Positions 47,388 to 57,933 of a stretch of 64,000 nucleotides of DNA are shown here, one piece after another. How positions within the stretch are numbered: the first letter of the stretch is position 1; each line of letters opens with the position of its first letter. The DNA lies in the NCBI RefSeq assembly GCF_000003815.2, contig NC_049995.1, positions 3,964,330 through 4,028,329 on the forward strand, in the 5' to 3' direction. The notes under the pieces were generated by a model. The model was not told the origin of the DNA. It made no database searches and saw nothing but the letters and a program-made list of their open reading frames with translations. The DNA is from Branchiostoma floridae. Its lineage: Eukaryota; Chordata; Leptocardii; Amphioxiformes; Branchiostomatidae. A program made the position numbers and the translations under genes.

Positions 47388-47466
47388 ACCAGTGGGGCGG
47401 CGTCAGTGGGGCGGCGTCAGTGGGGCGGCGTCAGTGGGGCGGCGTCAGTGGGACGGCGGCAGTAGG
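47388..47466. repeat. Minisatellite block 2 (GGCGGCGTCAGTGGG)n
   Basis: Five units of 15 bp, nearly identical to each other (ggcggcgtcagtggg), differing from the 46.8 kb block by a GTC for GGC change. Homogeneity suggests recent local expansion. Confidence 0.9.
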
Positions 47467-47469
47467 GTG

Positions 47470-48420
47470 GTGTTTAAAAAGGTGAAACGTTACAGCAACA
47501 CGTACCTTAGTCCTATACATGAACCTGGTTTTATACGCCAGTGGTGCGGCACAGATCTTTGGCAGCCCAAGCCCAAAATTCTACGCGTTTTTTCTAGTCA
47601 CTGACTCAAACTCGCTCAATATCAGGTTTGTGGTCTGGGTTTCCCCATCTTGTACCAGTTAGTTACACTTTATGTGAGGGCTTAGTATATGCAGTCTCTA
47701 CGTTTCACTGGAACACAGCCAAAACTTTCTTTCAAACTGGCTGATGTCTTCATGTATTTTCTCATTACAGACAGTCAGTCCACAGGGCGTATCTAATCAA
47801 TCAGTTTGTCTTTATGAATCACTTCCATTCCCCCCCTACTGAGCAACACACCCACACACACAAACCATCAGGGGACAACCACTGCTAGAACTGGGAAAGC
47901 CAGAAAACAACTGTGCAAACTTCATCTCACTCTCTTGAGAAAGAGATGCGAGAACTTCAAGAAAGGGGATGGACACATAGAAATACATTAACACTAAACA
48001 CAAAGGTTTCAAGGTTGGCTTAATTTGTATTTTGACCTTCCATTGTTTTCGAATTACGAAAAAAGAATGGAGTCCTAACAAATATTGATAGATGTGCATG
48101 AAAGAGTTATAAATCTGTTTTGTGCCATATGGCTGATGACATCAGGTTTTATTGCCCCTAATATTACATTTTCTATGAGAAAATACAGCACTTTTGTACA
48201 TAACACTGCAATGAAGCTACGTTTTTCATGTGCACAATGATGAAAGCTACAAACTCACGTTTGCACAACTTGGCATCTTCTAATGATCTATAGTTATATA
48301 TTAGAAAATTTTTTCATCTAATTAAAACAAACTCGACGTCCTGTATGTAATTCATAGGGCTTGTCTCCAAACAATTGGTCCCAAGAAATATATTGAGCAA
48401 GTGTACGAATTGTACATAGT
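47470..48420. other. No gene recognised
   Basis: Short chance frames only. Confidence 0.45.
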
Positions 48421-48429
48421 GACCAGACT

Positions 48430-48630
48430 ACAACAGTGGGGTTGCCTAGCATGTAATGCAGGGTAGGGTGTTAAGCTTTAAGTCCAGAGGTCTTGATATG
48501 CTCCTATTTGTGCCCTTGGGAAAGTCACTTTGCAGGAATCTTCTCACTTCACTCAGGTTGAAATGAGTACAAAACTTTGGTTAGGGCCGTCCCTCCCAAA
48601 GAACATTAACTAGAGGTTCCATGTTTAAGT
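48430..48630 (+). repeat. SINE with GCCCTTGGGAAAG motif
   Basis: The head has an A-box-like gttgcctagc. The body has gtgcccttgggaaagtcactttgc, cttcactcaggttgaaatgagta and, at the 3' end, gccgtccctcccaaagaac-like words. This layout recurs in many metazoan tRNA-derived SINEs. B box damaged. Confidence 0.6.
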
Positions 48631-48739
48631 ACAACCAAAACTCGAACACTTAAAACACGTAGAAGAACCCAATGCACTTAATGAAAAGTGTACAACTTCT
48701 TTCTGTTATGAGTGGATCAAAAAAATAACAACAACAAAC

Positions 48740-48985
48740 TGCATCAAACTGTCAAAACCTAGGACCAATGCAGAAAGGAAGCGCTTCCTCTACCGTATGG
48801 CTTGCCACTGGAACACAGTTACTAAATGAACTTGTATTTTCTCTCAGCTGTATAGTTTGTAATGTACATAATGTAATGTTGTGCCTGTATTAATGTATTT
48901 TATGTGGACCACTGGAAGAATAGCTGGCAACATAATGTTGTCAGCTAAATGTGGATCTCAATAAAGTCAAGTCAAGTCAAGTCAG
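48740..48985 (+). mobile_element. 3' end of a CR1/L2-type LINE with (AAGTC)n tail
   Basis: A frame ending at TGA 48827-48829 encodes a basic C-terminus with R-K-R-F-x-Y-R and H-W-N, the pattern at the end of CR1/L2-like ORF2. About 130 bp of 3' UTR follows, then AATAAA at about 48960 and four repeats of aagtc at the extreme 3' end. Short tandem repeats in place of poly-A are a hallmark of CR1/L2 elements. Everything 5' of about 48740 is missing. Confidence 0.75.
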
Positions 48986-48989
48986 TACA

Positions 48990-49905
48990 CATCTTGTCTG
49001 TTACGCCACGAGGTAGTATACCAAAGTAACGTAAAAGAAACACAGCACTTTTCAAGAGAGGAATTGCATTGAACTGATCATATTTCTTTTTTAAACATGA
49101 AAAACTTCATAACTTCAACAACTTCATACACAAATTCAACAAGTCTGTTACTTTTCCTGGAATGACTTACAACAGAGAAAGAACCCTTACCTTGGCTTGT
49201 TTCCCAAACCGAGCACACACTTCTAAAGCCCAGAGATTTCGCCTGTCTCATTGTCTGTCAATGGAAAGATGTGAGAAGTGTGTGTGGACACTGCCACAAA
49301 ACCCCTTTCTAAACTATGGTTATCCTGTGAGAAGGGTGTGTATGGGGTATTTCTGAATATGTAACCTGCGATGGGGTCAAATTTCAATCAGATACATCTT
49401 AATTCAAATTGCAAACATTTGATTTGAATATTCAATCTTTTTCAGTAAGTTTAAGTTCTTACCTGAATGAAAATATTAGGCTACTTAACTCTATTTAGTA
49501 CTCTATTCTTCTCTCAAGTATGTTCCAAAATAGAAAAAGCGAGAATCCTAGCTACTTATAACATTTACTGTCTCAGAAAAGTATTAAGATGGGGAAATCT
49601 GCAGGTTCCAATATCAAGTACACCTTTTTGACTGAATCAAGGACTTTGTACATTTGTAAGCATCTTAACAAAATTCTAAAAAAAAGTAGTGATACCCTTA
49701 TACCCCAATAGAGTCTTTCCATAGTGTGACAGTACAAATTGTCCCATCACTCCAGTTTTAGGTCAGTTTCCTCAGCTGTTTGTAAGGCTCACATGTGGGT
49801 TGTGGGAGGTCTGGTCTCACATCCTAGGGGACCACAAGGTCTTCATAAACCTCCCAGGGCATACAAATTAAGAACAGTGGAACATTGGTTGAATTTGATA
49901 CTATA
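48990..49905. other. No gene recognised
   Basis: Short chance frames only. Confidence 0.45.
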
Positions 49906-49908
49906 GTA

Positions 49909-50092
49909 AATGATTGAATGAATGAATGAATGCATGAATGAATGAAGGAAAGTGAGGCAGGAGAAAGGAAAGGTTCGAAGAAAGGATTGAATAAAGGATG
50001 GAAGAAAGAAAGGAAGGAAGGAAGAAAGGAAGAAAAAGAAGGAAGGAAAGAAGGGAGGAAGGAAGGAATGGAGGAAGGAAGGAAGAGAAGTT
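49909..50092. repeat. (GAAT)n and (GAAGGA)n microsatellite
   Basis: gaatgaatgaatg passes into purine-only gaaggaaggaag-type repeats. The serine/phenylalanine-rich minus-strand frames across it are artefacts. Confidence 0.95.
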
Positions 50093-50099
50093 AAAACTA

Positions 50100-50440
50100 T
50101 CAACAAGCAAGAGACTTACAGACATCACAATATCATTATAGCTTATAAGCAAGTCAATGATGGACACAAAATATTACGTCAGAATTCGAAGCATAATTCA
50201 CTTTTCTAAGGCCTGCTTAACATTAATTTTTAACAACACTCCTAAGTATTTTCAAAATCATGTTTTAAAAAAAAAAAACTTGAAAAAGATGTGTTTTCAA
50301 ATCCATGTTCAAATCCAAAATTGTCATTAAGGTTGGAGTAAACCCATCCTGTGGCATATCTTGAAAATAATTTTATTCCATCAGAAGTGGTGTTTCTTTA
50401 GGTCTATTTTGATTATCTTTGGTGTTTTTCACCCCAATGA
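50100..50440. other. No gene recognised
   Basis: AT-rich DNA with a poly-A run near 50265-50278; nothing identifiable. Confidence 0.5.
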
Positions 50441-50489
50441 CACAATTTGACCCATAAATTGAAGAGAAAATTGTTGTTTTTCACCCCCC

Positions 50490-50683
50490 TGGAAACTGGG
50501 GCATTATTGAGAACAGCCTGCTCCGCCCCTTGGGGGCAGCCCAGCTGTCCCATGGCGCGAAAACAAGAGGCGACTGGACCAATCAGGCTACGTTATGTGG
50601 ATGACGACAGACCCACAGAGGATCTTCACAGCTATCTCAAGAAAAAAGAGGAATTCCCTGATTATTTGTATATAAAATAAATA
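50490..50683 (+). other. Exon-like segment ending at TAA beside AATAAA
   Basis: Part of an open frame (50447-50680) with acidic and charged composition in its C-terminal 35 codons (for example R-Y-V-D-D-D-R-P-T-E-D-L-H). The stop codon overlaps an AATAAA signal, and a second AATAAA lies near 50697. It could be a 3'-terminal exon on +, or the 3' end of a retrotransposon. The GC-rich segment 50510-50575 stands out from AT-rich flanks. No family is recognised. Confidence 0.25.
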
Positions 50684-51576
50684 TATTCATTCATTCAATA
50701 AAACAAACTGTTCTGGTGTGAAGAAAAGTTTCATTCAGTAACATTCATTTTTATTTTAAATTTAATAAATTTAGTGTCCGTGCAAACTCCGATCTAGCGT
50801 CAACTGCAATGGCTTTATTTCTTCATTCTTGGATAGCAACGTAACCAACGGCTTGACTGCACTGATATGTGAACAAGTATGACAAAAGACCAGTAACGGT
50901 AGCGTTCATTTTTATTATAATAGATTCCATGTTTTCAATCTTCACTGTAACCAAAGATAAAAGTTCCTTGCTGTAAGTAAACGGCTTTCTTTCTTGGATG
51001 TCCATTACATAGTAACGTAACATTTCGGACCGACGACACGGCAAATATCTTTACACATCGAGTAGTTGAAGAATAACTTCCAACAAACATTACAACATGC
51101 AGATTGTCGATATTTTGCAAATACAATGTTGAACTTACGTAAAATATGTAACCGTCTGGGCAAACATACAAAAGTTTAAAGTTTAGTGCTCCGACCCTTG
51201 ACTACGACGAAAAATTACTCAACAATTTGCTGAATTATTCCATACCACATTCGGCCATCTCCTTTCTCGGGGCTATCTATCCCAATCAAGCCGCGCAGAA
51301 GCTAGCTGTTTTCGTCCCGACACGGGGGAAATCGTGGGCGCACATGTGTATAATTTTTTCTCGGATCATGTGGCGGCATGGCATAACAAAGGGACGTGAG
51401 GGTCCGGCATCAAAAACAAGTCCGTATCTCCAGAAAAAACGGATAGAGTGTCTCCAAAAGGCATCAGAATAATCCTAAAGACTTGTCCTACAATACTTTG
51501 TAGGACATATCCCTGTATACGGCCGTTTTCCGGCCCAAACTTCGCCACAAAGCGCTCGGCGGGTTTTGCCTCTCAC

Positions 51577-51588
51577 CGAGTCCGCCAT
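51577..51588 (-). CDS. Candidate first coding exon with TISU-like start (M-A-D-S)
   Basis: On the minus strand the sequence is gccaagATGGCGGACTCG followed by GTGAGAGG. The start context CAAGATGGCGGA matches 11 of 12 positions of the TISU consensus (SAASATGGCGGC), which combines a YY1 site with a start codon for very short 5' UTRs. GTGAGA is a good splice donor, leaving four codons in phase 0. TGACGTCA lies about 20 bp upstream. Downstream exons would lie below 51.57 kb; none was recognised. The + strand has a competing 32-codon frame from 51601. Confidence 0.35.
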
Positions 51589-51620
51589 CTTGGCTGCGGC
51601 ATGGCCGTGACGTCATCGCG
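51582..51620 (-). promoter_or_regulatory. YY1/TISU site with adjacent CRE in CpG-rich DNA
   Basis: CCGCCATCTTGGCTG (51582-51596) is a YY1-type site in reverse orientation. tgacgtcatcgcg (51608-51620) contains a perfect palindromic CRE, the ATF/CREB target. Both sit within a CpG-rich stretch of about 51500-51780 that contrasts with the AT-rich flanks, as expected of a housekeeping-type promoter. Confidence 0.5.
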
Positions 51621-51799
51621 TGTTGTTGTTTATTTCGGGCTGGCAGATTTTGCGGAGTCACCCCCGGCTTGGATTTGCAAATCGCGCCATTTCTGTTGAA
51701 TACTGCGTGCTGAAAGGTCAATGACCTCGCATTTTACCGGAAGTGAGCGGGGCCTATGGAATGCAGGCCAAAACCCGGCGATTTTGGCTCTTTTACAGC

Positions 51800-53310
51800 C
51801 CCTGAAGGGGAAATATGTTACAACTACGATAGATAAATGATTTTTGCGACGAACCCATGGTAAAACTAATCATAAAACAAGGGAAAAAGAGTCATTTTTG
51901 TGGAGTTAACCCTCAAAACTAAAGCTTCAAATTCGGCCGAAACGATGCGGTGCTATTTGAGTCCCCCAGGGCTGGGGGCATCGGGGGCAATAAAAATTCA
52001 CACAAAAAAATTCGTTAAAAATCAGTATTTGGAAATCTGATAAAAAACGAATTTGTATGGCTTGCCATCACTATTATGGACATATTACAAGAGATTCCAT
52101 TGACTTATCTCCAATCCCCAGCCTGTAGGTTCATTTTTTATGAAAATGGGCGTGGCCCCATAATACTTGATGACGTCATCATGACGTCATAAAAATCTGC
52201 ATAAATTATCGACTTGCTATAAGACACTTTATGACAAAAACTTAGAGTCCACACTTAACTGCAACATGTATTTTTTGAACACCCCAAATGGGTTTTCCCA
52301 GACCTTAAGAGTTTACCCATTTATACAAATACATGTGTATACTGAATTCTAAACCGACCATTTGAAAAACTTAACATTAAAAAGGTCAACATTCCGCACC
52401 TGTAGAAAAGTAAACTTTACTAGTGTTTGGGAAAAGACTTCCGAATAACTCTCAAACAAGCTGTCTTTCACCACAGCACATCTGGCCATAACAACTCTAC
52501 TCCTACGGAAACTTGGACATCTAGCACGCTTTGAAGTTGGGCAGTGATTGGACAAGGCAGATAAAGGAGTTATTTCAGCAGTGGGGCTTTTCCTGTTTTG
52601 CTTTCCAAGGTCCCTAACTTTTTTCAGAAGGGGCACCAAGGCAATGAAGCATCTCTAATTTACAATGTATGTGAGAATGGGTAATATCAAAGTTGTTACA
52701 TTGCTAGAGTACAGTAGAGTACTTATTACTACTAGATCATTTCAGGCTAGGTAGGAGCTTGTTGTTGCTAGAAAGAATTGTGAAGCTTTGATAAATAAAC
52801 TTTTAAAACTTTGAAACGGGTGCAAAAGTAGGTGCAAAAGTAACATTATGATCTTTATTTTCAAGTGTAGTAAAATATATAACATTGCGGATAATTGTAT
52901 GATTCAACTCAATATGATTCAGTTGATTAAAATGCTGTTCTCAGTGTACAAACTTGAAAAGTCTTTTTGATAAGTGTTTTTTTTTCTTACTTTTTCAGTG
53001 TTTTCAGGCAAATAATTTGAAGAATGCACATCCACGGACACCCCTTTCTCCTCTGTGGTTCACTTTGAAAAGTGCACGATTTTGTGCCAGATTATAGACA
53101 TCATCTTTAAAAAGGACCTGACAAGTAATTTCCTTCTGTCTAATTTCTACTAATGGCCCCCTCCTCACCACAGCCCCCCTCCCCACCTCACACCTGGTCC
53201 ACACCTGTCACTACAACACTCCTGTTCCAAAACACTCCCTCACAACTTTTATCATCAAAACTCCAACTGTTTGTGGAGGGGATTCCTAATTGCAACCCTA
53301 CCTTTCTGAC
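51800..53310. other. No gene; paired TGACGTCA near 52.17 kb
   Basis: tgacgtcatcatgacgtcat (52170-52189) has two CRE palindromes in tandem. Without CpG enrichment around it this looks more like part of a repeat than a promoter. The 96-codon minus frame 52349-52639 has no motif. Confidence 0.4.
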
Positions 53311-53324
53311 AGGCTAGGGCGACC

Positions 53325-54240
53325 CAGGGAGTTCTACAACTCACTCCGTTTCCTCTAGGAGGAACTCCTTTTATCTTTGTCATCTTAATTATGAGACTTT
53401 AATAAATTGTGTTGGCAACAAAGAAAGTGGTGGTGACTGAGAAGGAAAACCTTTTCCATTGCTGAAGTTCAGTTGTGATTGTCAGACAGTAGGGAAAGCG
53501 TCAGGGGAATTCTACAACTCACTCAGTTTCCTCTATCAGGAACTCTTTTATCTTTGTCATCTTAATTATGAGACTTTGATAAATTGTGGTGGAAACAGAG
53601 AAACTGTAGTGGTGACTGAGACGGAAAAGCTTTCCATTGCTGAAGTTCAGTTGTGATCCTGACAGTAAGACATTAGAGTCTATCAGCAAAATTTGCCCAG
53701 GGAATTTTACAACTCACTCCATTCCCTCTGTAAGGAACTCCGGAACTCCTTTTATCTTTGTCATCTTAATTATGAGACTTTGATAAATTGGTGTGGCAAC
53801 AGAGAAGACTGGTGGTGACTGAGGCACGATCTACACACAGTTTTCCCCGATATCGGCGAGCCTACAACCTCTCGCCGACAGCTTCTTTTCATCGTCTAGA
53901 TGGAACTACTATATCGCCATTACGATATCGGGAAAATTTCTCCCGAAAGGTCCGGACCATTCGTACGATACCTTACCGATAGCTTAGCAGGGGTCCCCGA
54001 CAGCTTCGCGCGCGTGTAGATGCTTCCCGACTTCGTGAAGGCTCATTAGCATATAACGCCATTTGGAAAATCGCGCTATATGTTATGACTGCAAGCGCCA
54101 TGAGTGTCCGGCCCCCTACGTTCTAGATTCCTCCTGACATCTCCACAGATATCGGTAAAAATGTGTGTAGATTGGGCCTGAGAAGGAAAAGCTTTATCTA
54201 TTGCTAAAGTTCAGTTGTGATTCTGACAGCAGGGAAACCA
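53325..54240. repeat. Tandem repeat, period about 180-195 bp, interrupted
   Basis: Units share ttctacaactcactc (53332, 53509, 53708), ttttatctttgtcatcttaa, attatgagacttt, ataaattg, gtggtgactgag and aagttcagttgtgat. The last unit is split: its left part ends at 53822 and its right part resumes at 54179 after a 356 bp insertion. Confidence 0.9.
53823..54178. mobile_element. MITE (356 bp) inserted in a tandem repeat, TGA TSD
   Basis: The left end GGCACGATCTACACACAG and the complement of the right end, GGCCCAATCTACACACAT, continue into TTTT and CCGATATC. About 29 of 33 bases match with one gap. TGA occurs on both sides (53820-53822 and 54179-54181). Neighbouring repeat units read gtgactgagaaggaaaa-like sequence without interruption, so the empty site has a single TGA. 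A 3 bp TNA duplication fits PIF/Harbinger. The interior is CpG-rich with ccgacagctt repeated. Confidence 0.85.
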
Positions 54241-55160
54241 TACATATATTCATCTGAAGTATTATCTAGAAATAAGATGGAAAGAAATAAAATGAACTGA
54301 AAAGAATTTTTTTTTCTTTAATTTAAAAAATGGAATAACCTTAATTAGACCTTTCCATTACTTTCTGTGCCGAATCAGGTCAGATTTTGGACCAATTGGA
54401 AAATGAGGATGAACTGAACTGAACTAGACTGGAAAATGGAGTACACATAACTGGAGCAAAGTAGAATAGAGTTGATAACTTCATTTTTATCAAGTTTCTG
54501 TTTTGAATATTGCCCATTCACAAGTTTTCATAGACAATCAGGTCCAGGTTCAGGCCCGGACCTGATCCTCTGGACCTGAATCGTACCTGTACCTGAATCT
54601 CCTGCACCACAAAAAGTTGAATTTCCTACCAATTCTTTACATAGTTAGAACAACCCTACAGAAAAAAATTGCTTTATCTAATGAAACAAAATCCTACCCA
54701 CCCACAACAGGTCTTCATGAGTCAATCATGCAGTCCCCACAAAGACAGGTGGGTGTTACTGTAAACAGGAAGAAGGGAAATATCTTCATACTTTAAAGTT
54801 TCACCACCCTTTAATCTCTCCCAACCACTATCACTAACCATAGCTATGATATCTTCCCATGGAAATTAAGATATTTCAGAAACATTCAAAGCGTTTGGAG
54901 TAATCGTTGGGATAAACAGGAAATTCTGGACATTTAAATTACAATTCATTGCAAGGTTCAATAATTTGACTTAGACTTCTACTAGTGCTCTGACAACTTT
55001 TGGTAATCACTCATTACAAAATGTGAGAGTTTAGTACAGTATCACTTCTGCATTCAAAATAAAATGAAAAATAAAATCTTTATCAAATTGACATGGTACT
55101 GGTCTACGTGGAAAAATTATCCACTAACGTTAAATATAAAATATTATTTAGTATTCAATT
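54240..55160. other. No gene; short CAGGTCC palindrome
   Basis: At 54539-54566 tcaggtcc and ggacctga form an 8 bp stem with a GC-rich loop. Otherwise AT-rich with nothing recognised. Confidence 0.5.
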
Positions 55161-55164
55161 CATA

Positions 55165-55240
55165 TCTGTCAGGTGGTCCTTACGTTACTGTCCTGCTAGT
55201 CACTTGTACATGTACAGGTTTCAAACTATAGTCAAAATGG
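55165..55240. repeat. Fragment of the 6026 MITE family
   Basis: caggtggtcctta and tagtcacttgtac with acaggtttc match the right half of the copy at 34116-34287. Confidence 0.45.
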
Positions 55241-55639
55241 CAGAACATTAAGGCATAAAGACTGCAACACTTCCAAACAGAAGCTCCGAAAGAGTGAAAA
55301 CTTCCCATTACTCCAGCTTAAGTGTTAATCTCGGATTTAGATAAAGCCCAATGCCTCAAATCAGCTTACTGAAAGCTAATCTGTCCCTAAATCTGGACCC
55401 TGGTACAGGAATGCAGCCTGCCATTTGGATTATGTCATCCGAGGTCATCGGAGGTCAGGCGTGGAATATAGATAACCCCAGGTTCACTGGTTTGGATGTT
55501 CCACCTGCCAATCACCACTAGAGGGGGGGTGAACAAATGACTTAATCACCATACAAGCTGGGACTGAGCCAGAGGTGGGGGAGGATCACAAGATTCAACT
55601 TTTCTTTACTAAAAAGTTCAAGGTTGTATGGTTGGATAT

Positions 55640-55730
55640 GTTTCAGATGTGTGGGGTCATGTGGCACAATCGGCAGGGTTTTTGATTCATAACCAAGAGG
55701 TACTGGGTTCGAATCCATTGAGTGTATGAG
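55640..55730 (+). repeat. tRNA-SINE head truncated by a TIR element
   Basis: ggggtcatgtggcacaatcgg (A box region) and ctgggttcgaatccattg (B box GGTTCGAATCC intact) match the head at 1755. The body is missing because the element at 55731 begins directly after it. Confidence 0.7.
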
Positions 55731-55931
55731 GAGGGTCTGCATGCTCTTTTCCGTAAGGCGTAGGCAGCCTATTTCTATTTCCCGTAATTCGTAGGGAAAA
55801 CCATTTTATCTACGTAATTCGTAGCGAGGCGACCAAATTTAACATAATTGCCTTCCTTGATTTAGCGTAATACGTTGGGGGTTCTTCTGAATTCAGCGTA
55901 AATCGTTGTTGGGACCCCCATGCAAACCCTC
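55731..55931. mobile_element. TIR element (201 bp), GAGGGTCTGCATG ends
   Basis: Left end GAGGGTCTGCATG and complement of the right end GAGGGTTTGCATG agree at 12 of 13 bases. Flanks are tatgag and tatgcg, a possible 6 bp duplication with one change. The interior has five CGTAA/TTCGTAG-type words (cgtaattcgtag, cgtaatacgt, cgtaaatcgtt). Confidence 0.75.
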
Positions 55932-56094
55932 TATGCGTACCTAGGGATTTGGAGGAATTTGCAGTTCACTTACAAACTTTCAAAGCTGTACAAAACAAGT
56001 GGAAAATGTCTTAAACATCTGTTTGGAGATTTTTTTAGTAGGTGGTCAAAGAAAAGCTGGTCTGAATCATGTCTTCATCTCCCCACACTGCAGG

Positions 56095-56815
56095 TAACCT
56101 ACAGGCACAACTGGTACTGCTGTGGGCTGTCAGCTCAGCTGTTTCACTTTCACCAGGACTTTCACTAGACAATGAAGCAACTGGGGAGAAACTAGGACAT
56201 TTCAGGAAGGAGGGAGTGAATGACTGATAAATTGAATAAATGAAACAACATGTTCCAACTGTTACTACTGTCTTTGATTTCAGCTCAGCTGTGCCACTTT
56301 CACCAGGACTTTCACTACACAACAGAACAACTGGGGAGAAACTGGGACATCTCAGGATTCAGGTGTAATGAATCAGGAAGGAGGGAGTGAATGATTGATT
56401 GAATGAATAAATGAAACAAGATGTAACCTTAAGTCGCAACTGTTAGAACTGTCTTTGATTTCGGCTCACATGTGAGTGAGTGAGTGAGTGAGTGAGTGAG
56501 TGAGTGAGTGAGTGAGTGAGTGAGTGAGTGAGTGAGTGAGTGAGTGAGTGAGTGAGTGAGTGGTGAGTGGTGAGTGGGCGGGCGGGCGAGCGAGCGAGCA
56601 AACGAACGAACGAACGAAGGCATTTAAGAAAGATGCACAACTGGTACTGCTCAGCTGTTTCACTTTACACAACCAAGCAACTGGGGAGAAACTGGGACAA
56701 CTTGAAGGAAGGAGGGAGTGAATGATTGATGAAATGCATAAACAAATGAAGCATGTAGCCTTAATAGTTCGACTGTTTCTACCTGTCATTGATTAAATGA
56801 TTTCAGCTCAGATGT
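56095..56815. repeat. Tandem repeat (period about 155-180 bp) containing the GAGT run
   Basis: Units share cagctcagctgtttcacttt-like, accaggactttcact, caactggggagaaac, gggacat and ggaaggagggagtgaatga words, near 56130, 56281 and 56645. A further unit start lies near 56460 and the last near 56803. Confidence 0.8.
56467..56620. repeat. (GAGT)n microsatellite grading into (GCGA)n and (ACGA)n
   Basis: About 95 bp of perfect gagt repeats, then gggcgggcgggcgagcgagc and aacgaacgaacga. The change of unit along the run suggests successive slippage. All frames (serine/histidine/leucine-threonine repeats) are artefacts. Confidence 0.98.
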
Positions 56816-56874
56816 CAATGATTTTTGCCTGGGAGTTCGAACCAAGTTAAATAACAAAATATACACCCTTCTGA

Positions 56875-57061
56875 GAGGGTCTGCATGCTCTGTTACGTAA
56901 GGCGTAGGCAGCCTATTTTATTTCCCATAACTCGTAGGGAAAACCATCTTATCTACGTAATTCGTAGCAAGGCAACCAAATTTGGCGTAATTGCCTTCGT
57001 TGATTTAGCGTAATACGTAGGGGGCTCTTCTGAATTCAACGTAAATCGTTGTGAGACCCTC
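56875..57061. mobile_element. Second copy of the 55731 TIR element
   Basis: Aligns with 55731-55931 over nearly its whole length (ggcgtaggcagcctattt, tctacgtaattcgtag, ttagcgtaatacgt, gaattcaacgtaaatcgtt) but has lost about 14 bp before the right end. It ends agaccctc. Confidence 0.8.
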
Positions 57062-57064
57062 TAT

Positions 57065-57930
57065 GATGTAAAGGAACCTTGGATCTTACAAATCACACTC
57101 TCCGAGCTAGAAGCAAACAAAACTAATAAACATTACCAAGCAAGAAGAGACAAGAAGAGATCTTTATTTATGCATATGACAAAGCTGCTTACATCCACTA
57201 ATACCTGTTAGTAAACTGAAGGGCCAGGCCTACAACAAAAATAGATATATAATTTACAGGCAAGAAGTTTTCAAATCTGAACTTAACTACTTCAAGTAAG
57301 ATAAAACCTTGTTAAAGCTAAAGGGAAACAGTTTTTCTGATCAAGGGGGCTTAAAAAGTTTATTTTGTAGCTTGGGGATACTGACTATCTAATACCAGCT
57401 CAAAAAAAAACAAGAAACAGCCATGACTTCAAATACAAGAGTTACCAACCTAGGATTGATGTGTTCAAAAATTCGTATTTTCCCAGAACTATCGTAGAGT
57501 GGAACATCTTCTCTGGCTTGCAGATAGATGTGCAAAAGTTAGGTATGACGGATTGTCCAGTGTAATATAACCAGCTGCTGCTGCACCGCGTGCCTGCGAA
57601 GCTGGTGTGTTACGCCGAAGGGCGGTTATACCGGCTATATAGATACAGATACAGATACAGACTAAAATGAAAGCTAAATCCATTTTCAACATGTTGGAAA
57701 ACAACACTCAAACTCAAAGTTTCAAACCTCAATCAACATTTTCACTTTAAGTATTTTCGTAACATACATTCACTAAATAACATCCCTCTTCTTGAAGGTT
57801 TATTTCAAGAAAATCCACGTTTTGTTCAGATTCTATAAGTGACAACAGACAAAAACAGAAGTACTGGTACATTGTAACGTTATAACGTTAGTGATTGGCA
57901 AACAGATGTGACATTTTCATTCCTTTTAAT
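57065..57930. other. No gene; short (ACAGAT)n
   Basis: tagatacagatacagatacaga at 57641-57662 is a minor tandem repeat. No gene recognised. Confidence 0.45.
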
Positions 57931-57933
57931 TAA

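Noticed and set aside
49843-50167. Serine/phenylalanine-rich frames resembling membrane proteins
   Set aside because: They read the complement of a purine-only microsatellite; hydrophobicity is a composition effect.
52170-52189. Tandem CRE pair as a promoter
   Set aside because: Surroundings are AT-rich with no CpG enrichment, start context or exon; more likely part of a repeat.
56429-56789. Serine/threonine-histidine-leucine repeat proteins
   Set aside because: Translations of the (GAGT)n microsatellite on the minus strand.
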